Positions 22,396 to 33,740 of a stretch of DNA of 64,000 nucleotides are shown here, piece after piece; the first letter of the stretch is position 1, and the number at the start of each line of letters is the position of its first letter. This DNA comes from Lasiosphaeria ovina (taxonomy: Eukaryota; Ascomycota; Sordariomycetes; Sordariales; Lasiosphaeriaceae), in the NCBI GenBank assembly GCA_033439765.1, contig JAULSN010000005.1:2991001-3055000 (forward strand), in the 5' to 3' direction. The notes below the pieces were generated by a model, which was not told the DNA's origin, did no database searches, and saw only the letters and a list, made by a program, of their open reading frames with translations. The position numbers and the translations under genes are program-made.

Positions 22396-22968
22396 CTAGG
22401 CCTTGTCTTCCATCTCCTGTTCTCTCTCCTCTGCCTCTTGCTGTTGTCCTTGGCGGAGCGTGGCCATCCTCAGCTGGTTCCGCTTCCCCAGAATGCGAAC
22501 GGTGTTCTCCCGCTCCCGATCGCTCATGTCCAGCCAGTTTGCGATGCGCGACACCGTCCCGTCCCGCCCGATCACCATGGGCCCCAGGCGGTCTAGCACG
22601 ACGGCGTCACCGTTGACCTCCACAACCGTCGTGGCGCCATCGGGACCTTCTTTGTCTCCTTCTCCTTGTGGGGCGGGCAGAGCGGGCAGGGCAGGTAGGG
22701 CAGGGAACGGGAGCGGTTGCGGTGCTGCCTGTTGCTGCTGGCTTCCGCTGCTTTCCGTGGTGCTACTACTACCTTTGGTATTGCTGCTGTTGTCGTTGCT
22801 AGTATTGGCCGTGCTGGCAACTGCAGGTGCAAGGGCAGGTGCAGATCGAAGAGCCGCGGCTGGTGGTGGTGATGATGCTTTTCCGGGGACCGGTGACGTG
22901 CTCGCCTCAACTCGCGACACGGCCGGTGAGGGGGAGGAAGAAGACGACATGCCGGCGGACGGACCCAT
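22396..22968 (-). CDS. Conserved small protein with C-terminal LGPMVIxxDGTxSRIxNW domain, function unknown
   Basis: A single-exon frame of 190 aa from the ATG at 22968; a second ATG at 22950 is also possible. The first two thirds are Ser/Pro/Ala/Gln-rich and look disordered. The last third reads LGPMVIGRDGTVSRIANW, then MSDRERENTVRILGKRNQLR. This resembles a short domain I recall from many fungal and plant proteins of unknown role (a 'GPxVVNxDGTLSRIxNW...RILxxRNxxR' signature). The ending is Gln/Glu-rich. No catalytic residues or membrane segments are evident. The gene converges with cys3. The coding call rests on this conserved block; function is not assigned. Confidence 0.7.
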   Translation of the reverse strand: MGPSAGMSSSSSPSPAVSRVEASTSPVPGKASSPPPAAALRSAPALAPAVASTANTSNDNSSNTKGSSSTTESSGSQQQQAAPQPLPFPALPALPALPAPQGEGDKEGPDGATTVVEVNGDAVVLDRLGPMVIGRDGTVSRIANWLDMSDRERENTVRILGKRNQLRMATLRQGQQQEAEEREQEMEDKA

Positions 22969-25900
22969 AAAATTTTTGGAGATTGTTTGCGAGAGAGATG
23001 GATCCGGATTGCGTGCTGTCGATATTAAAACAGGAATCGGGAACAATGGAACGTCGCTTGCCGTCCGCTGTCTTCTACGGTACGAACAAGATATCCAACG
23101 CCCTCCTCCCGCCGGGGAATAGAGCTCTGTAGTCGGTTTGGTTGGTCGGTTGGCTGAGGCGGTGGGATTTGCGTGGTGGGGGTCAGGTCCAAAACTCCCG
23201 TCTGTCTGTGCGACTATACACGCGGAGGTCGCTGTTGTGTGCTTTTGCGTGTATAGCTAGGTACGGAGTAGAGTAGAGAGCCCTGTTCTGCTCAAGGTTT
23301 GCTTTGCCACTTCGGGGATATATGGTGTCATGCGCTGATGCGGTGATTCGTGCGGAACCCTGCCGGCTGCTGTTTTGGGTCTCGTTAGGTTGCTGGGGGC
23401 TATCTGTGTCTTGGTGTCTTCTTCCCCAGGTTGGTTCAGGTCCGTCAGAGTCTGGATGCGCTTTCGACGTCTTTTCCCCAGGTTTACGTACACGTCTCCA
23501 CGGTGGGGAAAGACAGGTTTGAAGATCGATCGGCTGTGCTGCTCACCGTTCCCACACGTGTTTCTTGACAATCAAGACTCAAAAGTCTTGGAGCTAAAGC
23601 GGTGATCCTTTATTGGCAGCAGTGGGCTCTAGAGAAGCGAAATGGGGGATCTTGGCTAAATTTCCACTTCCTTTGCTTCAGTGGTCGAGGTGTCGGTCAC
23701 AGTTAATGTTTTTCAGGTTCTGCCATGTCGTTGCTGGGAAGCACCTAGAACCCTCCAAGCTGTGTTGTTTCTGTGGGGCCTTCGGTGAGCTGAGACCCTC
23801 GGTGAGGAGAGGCCCGCTTGGCTCCAAGTCAACAAGGCAGCCCCCTACTTGGAGCCATCTGCAGACGCCGTACTAGATAAAATAAAACTGAAAGGGACTT
23901 GCAAATAACCATAGCCAGAGAATATACACAATGTGCATTTGAGTCTAATACGGTAGATGCGGATAATTACTCCCCTGGAGACCTCGGGGAGTTGGCTGTG
24001 TAGCGGGTGCGTGTCCGACGAGGCATTGATGGATCCCAGCCCCCTTTGAGATTTGAGATTATCAGGTCGAAATTATGACCCCGGCTGACAGCCGAAGGCG
24101 TGATCGAGGTCCTGGGAGGCAGCATGGCGCCATTGGTCCTACCCAACCTCTGGCCTCGGACTCTCCTTCTTCCCTCGTCTTGACAAGAAAGTCAGGCGCT
24201 CCTTCCCTTTCCTTGTATTGACATACTGGCACCGAGACCCAACGTCCGCGGTCAGGCTCCTTCCCGAAGACATGAACATGAAATCGTGCATACGAGGCAG
24301 CACCTTCCTAATTCTCTTCAACCCCAGGTAAGATACTCTCCGTCTTTCCATCACCCGGCCAGACGAGGCGCGACGATCTCCTCGGCCTTCCATATTTGCA
24401 GTCCATTCAGGCAAAGAATGCCGCTTTCTCAACACCAAACCCCCCACGGAGTCTCCGTGACCAGTCTCGCCACTCTATGTATGCAGGTTCGAAGCTATCC
24501 TAGTCCGCATCATGCAACCATTGCTCCTCTGAGCCCTCTGCAGCAAGCCGAAATTGTCCGCCCGGTCGAGGCTTCCCTTTCAGCTGTCACCACGCACACC
24601 GCAGGAGAGAGTGGGGGATGCGGAAAAGGGACCTTTGAGCGGATCCCGACCTCTGCTATCCCCTCACCTACGGTATGCCCGCGTGGCCTTAGTCGGTTCC
24701 CGGTGACATGCGACATGTGGTATCGGGGCGCTGAGACACGGTTTTTCCACAAGCCTTACCATACCCAACCCCCACCCCCTATTTTCTCTTACCTAACCTA
24801 ACCGCCACTATGGCGAGTTCAGGGGGGCTGTTGCCTTCGCCACTTGGTGGGTATAGGTTTATCGATGGTTTTTCGATAGACTACAGGTACTCCGTATGCA
24901 AGTGGGCAACGCGCGAGTTCTCGTGACCTTCCAGCTGTTCAGCTGCCTTTGTTTGGCGAAGTTGATCTGACGGGCTCCCTTCTTCCCCATTGCTATTGAT
25001 GCTAACATAGACACCGACCCGTTTATCTCTTAGTTTCTCCTGCCTCAACCCGACTCGACTATTCGCGATTACTTGAGAGTGTGAAGAACGAGCGTGCTTC
25101 AATAGCATAGTATCGATACCATACATTACGACGCTGCAAATTCTGCTCCCTTTTAACTTGCGAACTTCCTCCGATACGTTTTACTACTATACAAGCATCC
25201 GCCAGCGAGAGATGCATGTTGTCAAGACAGAGCACTGGAGTTGAAGAAATACATCTGGCAACACCGTGATACCAGGTTGTCAATACAACGAGAGAAAAAG
25301 GGGAAGAGACGTAGTGATCCTGTTCCAACACAAGGGTAACGGAGTTCAGGGGCCGAGTGATTATGGACATCACTGGTCCTAGCCCAACCGCATTACTCCT
25401 TTTCCGGTCCTTATCGTCCTCTGGGACAGAAAACGAGTGTTCTTGTCCTGCTAGAAGTCTAGTTCATAATATTTAATGGAGGCATCTCCGTCCCCTGAGA
25501 CGGTTAATTTTCTTTCTTCCTTCCAGAAAACTATTCAACAAATCCCATGGAGTGTGACGTCTGACCATCCTGTTGAGGCAGTGGTATGACGATATTTTGT
25601 GGATGTTGTTCAGAGACTGCGCGGGACAAAGGGCCTCCATTTGCCGCGACCTTTGCTGGATACGATTCACTTGAACTGTCTGAGGCAGCAGGCACATAAG
25701 GAATGTGTGCCAGGCAACGATGCCGAAGCCAACTGTATCATTTCTTAGCACGGCCTGATAGGCCGGGCATTGACTTGGCTATCTTTTTCTCTATGGTAAT
25801 AATGAACCACACCCCCCCTCTAAGGCTAAAACGAGAAAGCAATAAGAAATACTGTACAAGAAATGAAGCCTCTCGACCCATCCATGATAAAAATGTCTAC

Positions 25901-26075
25901 CCCTGACATCGCCGTCTGCCGACGAAAGATAAAAGCCAAGGCCAGACTCCTCCGCCCCCAAAACTCCTCGCTGAACGTGAAAACTAATGCAAAGGGGGGA
26001 ATCAAGAAGATGACAGATCGAAGAAATGACGAAGAAAGCCAGTGCACCCTGTTTCCGACTGTTGTGCTGCCTCTT
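22969..26075. other. Long non-coding stretch, no gene seen
   Basis: About 3.1 kb between two minus-strand genes: upstream region of the small conserved protein and 3' flank of the vWA gene. Open frames such as 24286-24801 (+) lack family similarity, splice support or coding-like composition. No repeat or transposon signature was recognised. Confidence 0.55.
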
Positions 26076-27191
26076 TTATCGCCGTCGAGGGGAGAGCGGC
26101 TCTATACGGCTGGAATTGCTGCGTGTGGGTCTTTCGTCATAGCGCTTGATGACTGCACCCAGGACGACCTTGAGAATGCTTTCGGCCGTCAGTGCATGGA
26201 CTCTGGTGTCGTCTTCGTCCCAGGAGACGGTGTCGACAATGTCACGCAGTTTGGGGTTTCCGGCAATATCCTGCAGCTTGTTATCAAGTCTGTAGAGGGC
26301 CTTGGTAGCTTCAGAGTCGTTGCCGACCTGGAAGAACTGGATGCCGACCTGGTAGGGCGGGGCCTTGAAGACGTCGAGCTTCTGGGCGATGTTAATGATG
26401 ACACTCTCGGGTTCGTCTTGCGGCGCGCCATCCGTGATGACGATCATGTTAACAGGCTTTTTTTCGATATCCTCCGGGTTTTCACCATTCGCCACAGCCG
26501 CGGCCACGAGCTGCTGGTATTCCCACAGGTACGGCTTGAAGATATTGTGGAGGCGCGTGCCCGTCAGCGTGATACCTTCGGGCTTCACCCTCTTGAACAG
26601 CGCCTCGACCTCCTCGGGCCGCTTGATATTCTTGAAGCCGCCGGTGTTGTCGTCGCATAGGGGGTTGCGAGCGTTGAGGAAGTACACGTCTATGCCGTCC
26701 GTGTCGCGCTCCGTGCAGATAGATGTGATGGCCCGCAGCACTTCCTTGACCTCGCGCCAGGGGGCCCCCGCCATCGACCCGCTGTCGTCGATCAGGAATT
26801 TGGTGTCGAAGATGCCCAGGAACCCGTAAATGTCATCGGGCGACGTAATAGCCGCCCTCGTGATGGCCGGGAGGCGCTGCGGCGTTGGCGACGGTCCGCG
26901 CTGCGATCGCGGGCTGTTCAGGACGATGGCCGGCGTGTTTGGGGCAGTACGCCGCGTGCTCTCAGTGTACGACGGGGGAGGGGCTTCACTGTCGCCCTGT
27001 AGCTCAGCCGGAGGGGGGAACACGGGGCTGGCCTGGGACTGATACGGCGACACGGGAGACGGGCGCTGCATCTGCTCTGGGCTGGCAAAGGGATTCGGGC
27101 TGGGCGATCTTGACTTCTTGCCACTGCCTAGGAACTTGTCCTTGACGGAGCCGAAGATGGAGCGCCGCACATTGGTGACTGGGCTCGTCAT
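26076..27191 (-). CDS. von Willebrand factor A domain protein
   Basis: A single exon of 371 aa starting at the ATG at 27191. Residues 1 to about 110 are Pro/Ser-rich and disordered. Residues about 125-330 form a vWA fold with a complete metal-ion-dependent adhesion site: Asp-x-Ser-x-Ser in IDDSGSMAG, a Thr in GITLTGT, and an Asp in VITDGAP. There is no signal peptide, so it is probably intracellular, as many fungal single-vWA proteins are. The tail is basic (SRIEPLSPRRR). Partners and role are unknown. The upstream neighbour is the divergent aminotransferase 2.5 kb away. Confidence 0.9.
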   Translation of the reverse strand: MTSPVTNVRRSIFGSVKDKFLGSGKKSRSPSPNPFASPEQMQRPSPVSPYQSQASPVFPPPAELQGDSEAPPPSYTESTRRTAPNTPAIVLNSPRSQRGPSPTPQRLPAITRAAITSPDDIYGFLGIFDTKFLIDDSGSMAGAPWREVKEVLRAITSICTERDTDGIDVYFLNARNPLCDDNTGGFKNIKRPEEVEALFKRVKPEGITLTGTRLHNIFKPYLWEYQQLVAAAVANGENPEDIEKKPVNMIVITDGAPQDEPESVIINIAQKLDVFKAPPYQVGIQFFQVGNDSEATKALYRLDNKLQDIAGNPKLRDIVDTVSWDEDDTRVHALTAESILKVVLGAVIKRYDERPTRSNSSRIEPLSPRRR

Positions 27192-29697
27192 GTTGTGCGA
27201 TGGTGGAGTTTGTGGGGTGAGGTTTTTTCTTGTCTGAATATTCGGTGATAGAGACGAAATCGACTACCACTGCTTTGTTTTTCGCGGTGATTGAAGTTGT
27301 GAATGCGAACTAGGAAGGAGTGAGGGGGTGTTTTTGGGTCGATGTTGCCAAGTAATAGCTGCCTCAGGTAGCACTGCTTGCGCTTTCCTCTGAAATGTGT
27401 CGCTCTGCAGTTGGTAGGTCAGGTGGATCAGGTAGGTGGCCTGTGACTTGTCGGTCTGACCAGTCGTGGTTGAGTGCTTTGGACGGGACACTTGAGATGT
27501 ATGGTATTTTGATATCGATCTGAGAGCACTGTCTAAACCGTTGTAAGGGGTTGAGTTTAGTGCACGAACTGAAAGCAACTTTGCTTTTTTGGTAGAAGTC
27601 TTATATCAAATCCACCAGATCCCGTGGAGCGAGTACGGACAGCCTTGCTGTACGCCTCGATGCCTAGGTCACGGCCTTGCGGGCGGCTTGCCACCGCCTC
27701 CTCACCTGTCGAAAGCTGCAGTTGCGTGTTTAGTTGCCATCACCAAGTGACGAAAAGCGGGTTGGCAGGGGGCGGAGCGTCCCCACTGCACTGGTCAGTG
27801 CGCCCTTGGAGGTTAGGCACAGCCGCACTGGGGGCGCCTTACCCAGCGAGGTAAGCGTGGGTCTGTTAGGCTTTGTGCGCGTGAGAGCAGCGTGTGCTAA
27901 CAGACAGATACTGGGCGCAGCTCATTCTGCCTTGAGGTTAGTGGTGGTCGCCCCGCCACCATTTTCGTCTCAGGAAGAATGGGCGGCATTCGTGACAAGA
28001 TGGAACCAGCCGAATGGGCCGGCTTATATCTGGTATTCGATGAGGCTCAAGAATTCCATGGTTTCCATTTCATGCAAGTCATCCGCAAACGGGCGCCCAT
28101 CATTAGAAGTCTCCCGATATGCGATGGATGGGGAGATAAGTTCGTCATGTGTGGGATTCAGTCTCAATGTGCCTCTTGATAAGCCACCAAGCGTAGGTGG
28201 CTGGAGTTGGTGAGGCGATTCGGCTAACTTGGATTTTTTAATTCCCTTTCCAGTTCGTCCGACGGGCTCTAGATTGTGTCAACGTCCGTCCGCACGGAGT
28301 GCTGTTTGAGTTTCTGACCGTTAGGTTCCTTTCCTTTGACCACCTCACCGGCTCTTGCCAAGCGGTGAGGGCTGATACCTGCGGCCGCTCTCACTGCCTC
28401 ACAAGACGATTGGGCTAACTGATCATGTCACGTCGTTTCATGCGCCTCTTATTGCCCGGAGACCTCTGACATTGAAGTCTTGGATCTGGAAATCCGATGG
28501 GCAGGCGGTTCGTTGTAGAACCAGAGACTCGGGAGCGAGTTGTTGAAGATGGTGTAAGGTTCGTGGCTTTTTTCGCAACAACCCCTAGTAATTTGTACTT
28601 AAAGGTGACAACTTGACAAGGGTGCGTGGGGGCAGTGGAGACTTTGCTCCTTCTTCCATCGCTTTGGAGCTTCAGTAGTACTAAATTGGACACTTATTGC
28701 AATAAATCATGCCACTACGAAGCATATTGGCTAAGGTAAGGACATAGGACTTGCTACCAAGGCAGGAGCCATCCATGGGTGCCGTCTTTTGGTGTTGTAG
28801 CCGTGCTTGTGTTCGTATCGTTTCCTGTATTCTGCTGATCCTGCGGGGTTCAATCTGCAGGGAAGGTTTTGTTTTACGCACCCCGCGGTGGCAGTTCTTG
28901 GCAGGGGACTGTCTTAGCGTCATGATGGTGGGGTAGCTGAGAGATAAAGGAGCTGATCAACTTTCGTCGAAAATCGCGAGCTGAGAAGGAACGAGGCAAT
29001 AAATGCCCCCATCACAGAGCATCAAAATACACGCCAAGAAAGAATATACGCATATATGTTATCAAGTCCCTCACGCATTATTGATTCCTCGAGTAGCGCG
29101 CCTCGGCAACGAGAGATAAGGTTCAAGTGGCAAGGAGAAGGCGTCGAATCAGGCCAAACGAAAGGCGCCTCATAGGTTTGTGCGGTGCATACCAGCTGCT
29201 GGCCAGTCAGAGAGCCACGTTTTTTTGGAGGTGCATACAGAGCTTGTCGTCTCTGCTGTGATCCCAGCTCCAAGACGCAGAAAACTACTGTACAGTACCA
29301 GGCGCGGCGGGGTCTGCGATGCGCAAGCCATCGAATCGTTTTCTGACAGACAGTTGCGGTGAGAAGGTGCCTTGTTGTTATATAACTCCGGCGGATGATT
29401 AAGATACACCGCCCGGTTTCTCTGCTCTGCCATTCGATCTTAGGAGCCAATTTCTGGCTGCTGCTGTTGCTCGTGCTACTTTCCTCACCGTCCTGCCGAT
29501 GATGTCGTCGGTGTCATCGTTGCATTCGAAATAAAAGAAGCAAAAAAACCGTCATCCGCTGCCCCTCTGTTACGCTCATTCATCACCTGGGCCTGGTCTC
29601 TTGCTCTTATTAGCCAATTCTTCCCCGCGTCTTCTCTTTATTCGACACCGCAATCAATTGCCACATCTCGCAAGGAGATCGGTATTGTGTCACCATC
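27192..29697. other. Long divergent intergenic region, no gene seen
   Basis: About 2.5 kb between the starts of the vWA and aminotransferase genes. Open frames (for example 27734-28213) show no family similarity. No RNA gene or repeat was recognised. Confidence 0.55.
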
Positions 29698-31668
29698 ATG
29701 TCGTCAATGGCATCGGCCATTTCTGGCGCATTCGCGGCCCGCAAGTTCAGTATTAATCGTAACACTGGCGTCCCTCGGCCTGCGCGTCGTTTCTCGAGTG
29801 TCGAGCCTGGCTTGAACGGTGGGAGCCAATTCCTCCACGCCTCGACGGTGCTTGCTTGGCTGACCCATGTCTTGTTGGCAACTAGAGGCTAGCAGCAAGA
29901 TACATAGGCAATTTCGAGCTGCCCATGAAGGGTATGCACAATACGATTAATCCACTTGGCGGTCTACATCACTGACACGCCGTGTCTCAGGCATCTTCCC
30001 CATGCCGGCCTGGACGCCACCCGCTCCTCGACCGGTGTAGTGTGGTGTACCGAGCGTGCTGGAGAGCATGGCTTCTTTGAGGAGCCCGAAAAGTGGGCAA
30101 ATCTTGGCCGTGCGTACTTGTCATTCTTGCCAGACCAAATAGCTCCTGTTGCGTATAGCTGACAGAGCGAACCAGAGGGCGCCCCTGAGGTACTCCCAAC
30201 CAAACCACACTACTTCAGTCCGCCAAGCTGTGATCTAACAAACCACGTGCCAGGTCGAAGATGACATTGAGGGCTGCTTCGCCCGGCCAAAGACCATCGA
30301 TGTCAGCATGAGCGGTCGCGAGTACGGCCCGACTGCCGGAATCAAGCCCCTGAGAGAGGCTGTTGCCCATCTATACAACGAAATGCATCGCCAGGGCAAG
30401 TCTAGCAAGTACACGTGGGAGAATGTTGCCATTGTACCGGGAGGCCGCGCCGGCCTGATCCGCATCGCCGCTGTTCTGAACAACGCCTATGTGGGCTTCT
30501 TTATCCCCGACTACACAGGCATGTTTTTCTTCCTTCGTCGTCATAGTACCCGGATATAGGCTAACAGCCGGCCAGCGTACAATGAAATGCTTTCGCTGTT
30601 CAAAAACGTAAATCCACATCCGACCAAGCCCGGCGTCTGGGCACATGCGCTAACGAGGCGGCGAATCACATCTAGTTTGCCGCCATTCCCGTCCCCCTGT
30701 CCGAAGAAGACGGATACCACATTCACCCGGAGAAGATTGCCGAGGAAATCGCCCGAGGCACCGGCGTCATCATCACGTCGAACCCGCGCAACCCTACCGG
30801 CCGTGTCGTCGCCAACCCGGAACTGGCCGAGATTCAGGACATATGCCGCGAGCGAGCCACCCTCGTGAGCGACGAGTTCTACTCGGGCTACAACTACACC
30901 AGCAACTGCGACGGTTCGACCATTAGCGCCGCCGTGAGTACCGGTTGCCTTTGTTGCCTGGTGTTAAAACCCGGGGCTTTACACAGAGATGGAGGAACTA
31001 GGGCTGATCCTTCTCTATATCTAGGAGAACATCATTGATGTCGACGAGGACGACGTCCTCATCATCGACGGCTTGACCAAGCGCTTTAGATTGCCCGGCT
31101 GGCGTGTGGCTTGGATTATTGGACCCAAGGAGTTTATCAAGGCGTATGTACTCGTTTCCGTTATTCCTTTCTCCATTCCTGCGTCTGTTGCGCATAGGTG
31201 CTAACCCCCGGCTAATACAGCATCGGCTCCTGCGGCTCCTACCTCGACGGCGGCACCAACGTGCCCTTCCAGGAGGCTGCTATCCCGATGCTCGAGCCCT
31301 CGCTCGTCCAGAAGGAGATGGTGGCGCTGCAGACGCATTTCCGCGACAAGCGCGACTACGTGGTCGGGCGCCTGCGCAAGATGGGCTTCGTCATCCGCTT
31401 CGTGCCCGACTCGACCTTTTACCTGTGGCTCAACCTCGAGGGCCTGCCGGGTCCCATTTCCGACGGCCTCAACTTCTTCCAGGCCTGCCTCGAGGAGAAG
31501 GTCATTGTCGTCCCCGGCATCTTCTTCGACCTCAACCCCGCCCGCCGCCGCGACCTCTTCGACAGCCCCTGCCACCACTTTGTCCGCTTCTCGTACGGCC
31601 CGCGCATGGACACGCTCAAGATGGGCTGCGACGGCATTGAGCGCGTCCTCAACAAGTGGGTTCTCTAG
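29698..31668 (+). CDS. PLP-dependent class I/II aminotransferase, with one frame break
   Basis: Nine exons can be placed: 29698-29818, 29896-29931, 29991-30109, 30176-30189, 30254-30518, 30576-30607, 30676-30933, 31025-31143 and 31221-31668, giving about 469 aa once the break is allowed for. The fold-type I PLP motifs are clear: NPRNPTGR, DEFYSGYNY, and the Schiff-base lysine in GLTKRFRLPGWRVAW, plus a C-terminal VRFSYGPR that binds the substrate carboxylate. Substrate is unknown; aromatic or alanine-type transaminases are the nearest families. The intron 30519-30575 has a GC donor. Within exon 3 the frame changes by two bases around 30035-30050, with a TAG at 30038-30040. All other exons are intact, so either the gene is newly broken or this is a sequence error. 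Confidence 0.82.
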
Positions 31669-32747
31669 GCGGGCAAACTACGCACACTGGACTGACTTTG
31701 CGTGCTTTCAGGTTCAAAACTCTGGCTTAGGGTGCCAGCCTTGAGATGGAAATTGGTGGTGATGGGGATTATACGGGGTGAAGTGGCTGGCAGGCTTTTC
31801 TTTGGCGGTGACGGGGTTGCTCTTGGCGATGGTGAGCAGGCGCCGGCACGACTGTCGGATTCGCTCATCACCTCGTCTCTGCCATGCAGGAACGACTCGG
31901 TGTCTCCTTCGACTTATACATGCATTTACGAAGGGAACTAGAACGACTCCGACACGGCAAGCAATTGGCTTTGTGCTTTTGGAGAACAACACCGTGGATT
32001 TGGGAGCGGTGGGAAGCAACAAGCGGAACTTGAGGTAGCCTTTAGTGTCAGGAAGAATCTGATTTTCAAACATTCGGCTTTCCTGTCTAATCCAGACATC
32101 TACTACCCGAGTTGTGAAGATTAGAGCCGGCATTGAAATGTAATGAGTTCCAGTAGCCACTGCCTTTTGACGGTTGATTGCATGACACCAAACCGAGCCC
32201 AGGAATGAAATAGAGATTCAAACCCGTCCGCTGTAGATGGCCAAGGCATACACAACCCAGGAAGGCACACGGAGCGAAGTCTAAAATGCAGCAACAATTG
32301 TAGGTTTGCCAACCTTGAAATGAGCTTCTTGGGTATTTCAATATGTCAAGGCTGCAGGCTGCTCACTCAACACGCCACACCCGATTGAGCACTTTACTGA
32401 AGATTCAAATGACAAGACATCGCAGAACACAACGATACACACACAATATGCAGAGAAGGTGGCCTTATTTTAAATAAGCCAAGCAAGTAATGGGTCCACC
32501 GCAACTGTCAATTGCAATTGCTATAATAATACCCGTACAAATCCTCACAGAATGAGCTGAGGAGAAAGAAATCATCCACCCAGCCATCCATGGTAGATCC
32601 CGCCTCAATTATATTTATGTACGTCCGTCTCGTCCACCTGCCTGCCTGTCTCTGGAAATGAAAAACCATCTCATCATACTTGCATAGCCTATCTGGGCGA
32701 TGCTGAGAGACAAAGCTTGTCGTGTCGTGTCGTGTGATTGATCGACT

Positions 32748-32790
32748 ATGCCAATGCCAATGCCAATGCCAATGCCAATACCAATGCAAA
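32748..32790. repeat. (CCAATG)n hexanucleotide microsatellite
   Basis: Five to seven near-perfect copies of CCAATG run in tandem, decaying into GCAAATGCAAAATG on the right. It is non-coding on both strands as far as can be seen. Confidence 0.85.
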
Positions 32791-33415
32791 TGCAAAATGC
32801 AAAAGCCCTGCTATGTGACGTCGACTCGGCTCTCGGCGAAGAACTTCCGATAGACCGTGACAATGCCATGAGACGTGAGCCAGAAACAAGCTAACTAACC
32901 AACCCGTCGACCGTGAAACTCGCCAGCTCCGTAAACGCCCAAACCCCGAAACCGCCAACGATGGGAAGCCCGAATAAGAAATGGGTATCAACCGGCCGAC
33001 CAGGAAAATGAAAAAGGGAAAGGACTCCGCGATGACTCCGCGATGACTGAATGACTGAATGAATGAACGACCGAATAAAGCCAAGCCAACCAAGACTGGC
33101 CTCCGAAAAGAGAGGGAGAAAAAGAAAAAGAAGAGAAACAAGAACAACAGAAAAAAAAGTCCGTTTCCAAGCTTCCAAACTTTTTAGATTCCAATCGTGA
33201 AAAAGCACACACGCACACACATGCACACACCTGTCCGCCATGTCGTGTCGTCTGGTGTCGTGTCGTGTCGTTCATTCACTCGTCGTCGTTATTCGCCATC
33301 CATACTATCCATTATCCAACCCTGGACCTGGTTGGTATTCCTGAACGCCCCAAGAGAAGCCAAGGACCCCAAGGAAGGAAGAGCAAAAATGGAAGCGAGA
33401 TATAATAGAGTCGAC

Positions 33416-33417
33416 TT

Positions 33418-33448
<31 letters not shown>

Positions 33449-33449
33449 G
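33416..33449. repeat. Homopolymer pair: 12 T followed by 22 G
   Basis: A run of 12 T (33416-33427) is directly followed by a run of 22 G (33428-33449). Such a long G tract is rare in a fungal genome and is prone to assembly or polymerase error, so its length is uncertain. Confidence 0.85.
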
Positions 33450-33628
33450 CGTGAGGGTTTTGCCCGTTTTCAAGTTTTTTTTTGGTCGTCTGGCCCTCTG
33501 TCGAGACATTTTCTTTTTCGTTTTCTGCGTGTGATTATATGTATATGTTCGAAGCCGACCTGCGAAAAGCAGAAAAATCAGAGCGCCCATGTCGAGAGAG
33601 AGAGAGCCCATCGCGGCGTGAATGCCCG

Positions 33629-33651
33629 AGAAGAGAAGAAGAGAAGAAGAA

Positions 33652-33687
<36 letters not shown>

Positions 33688-33688
33688 T
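33629..33688. repeat. (GAA)n followed by (GAT)n microsatellite
   Basis: Purine-rich GAA/AGA repeats pass into GATGATGATGATGAT at the right end, about 50 bp beyond the stop codon of the coiled-coil gene. An AGAGAG run lies just to the left at about 33595-33607. Confidence 0.8.
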
Positions 33689-33740
33689 CGAAACTTCAAT
33701 CAATCCATCCCTTCCCTAGTCTCCAGTCCCCAGTCCCCAA

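Larger units (their letters stand above)
31669..33740. other. Convergent intergenic region rich in simple repeats
   Basis: No gene is supported. It lies between the 3' ends of the aminotransferase and the coiled-coil gene. It contains several distinct microsatellites, listed separately, and TGTCG repeats near 32717-32735 and 33240-33272. Confidence 0.6.
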
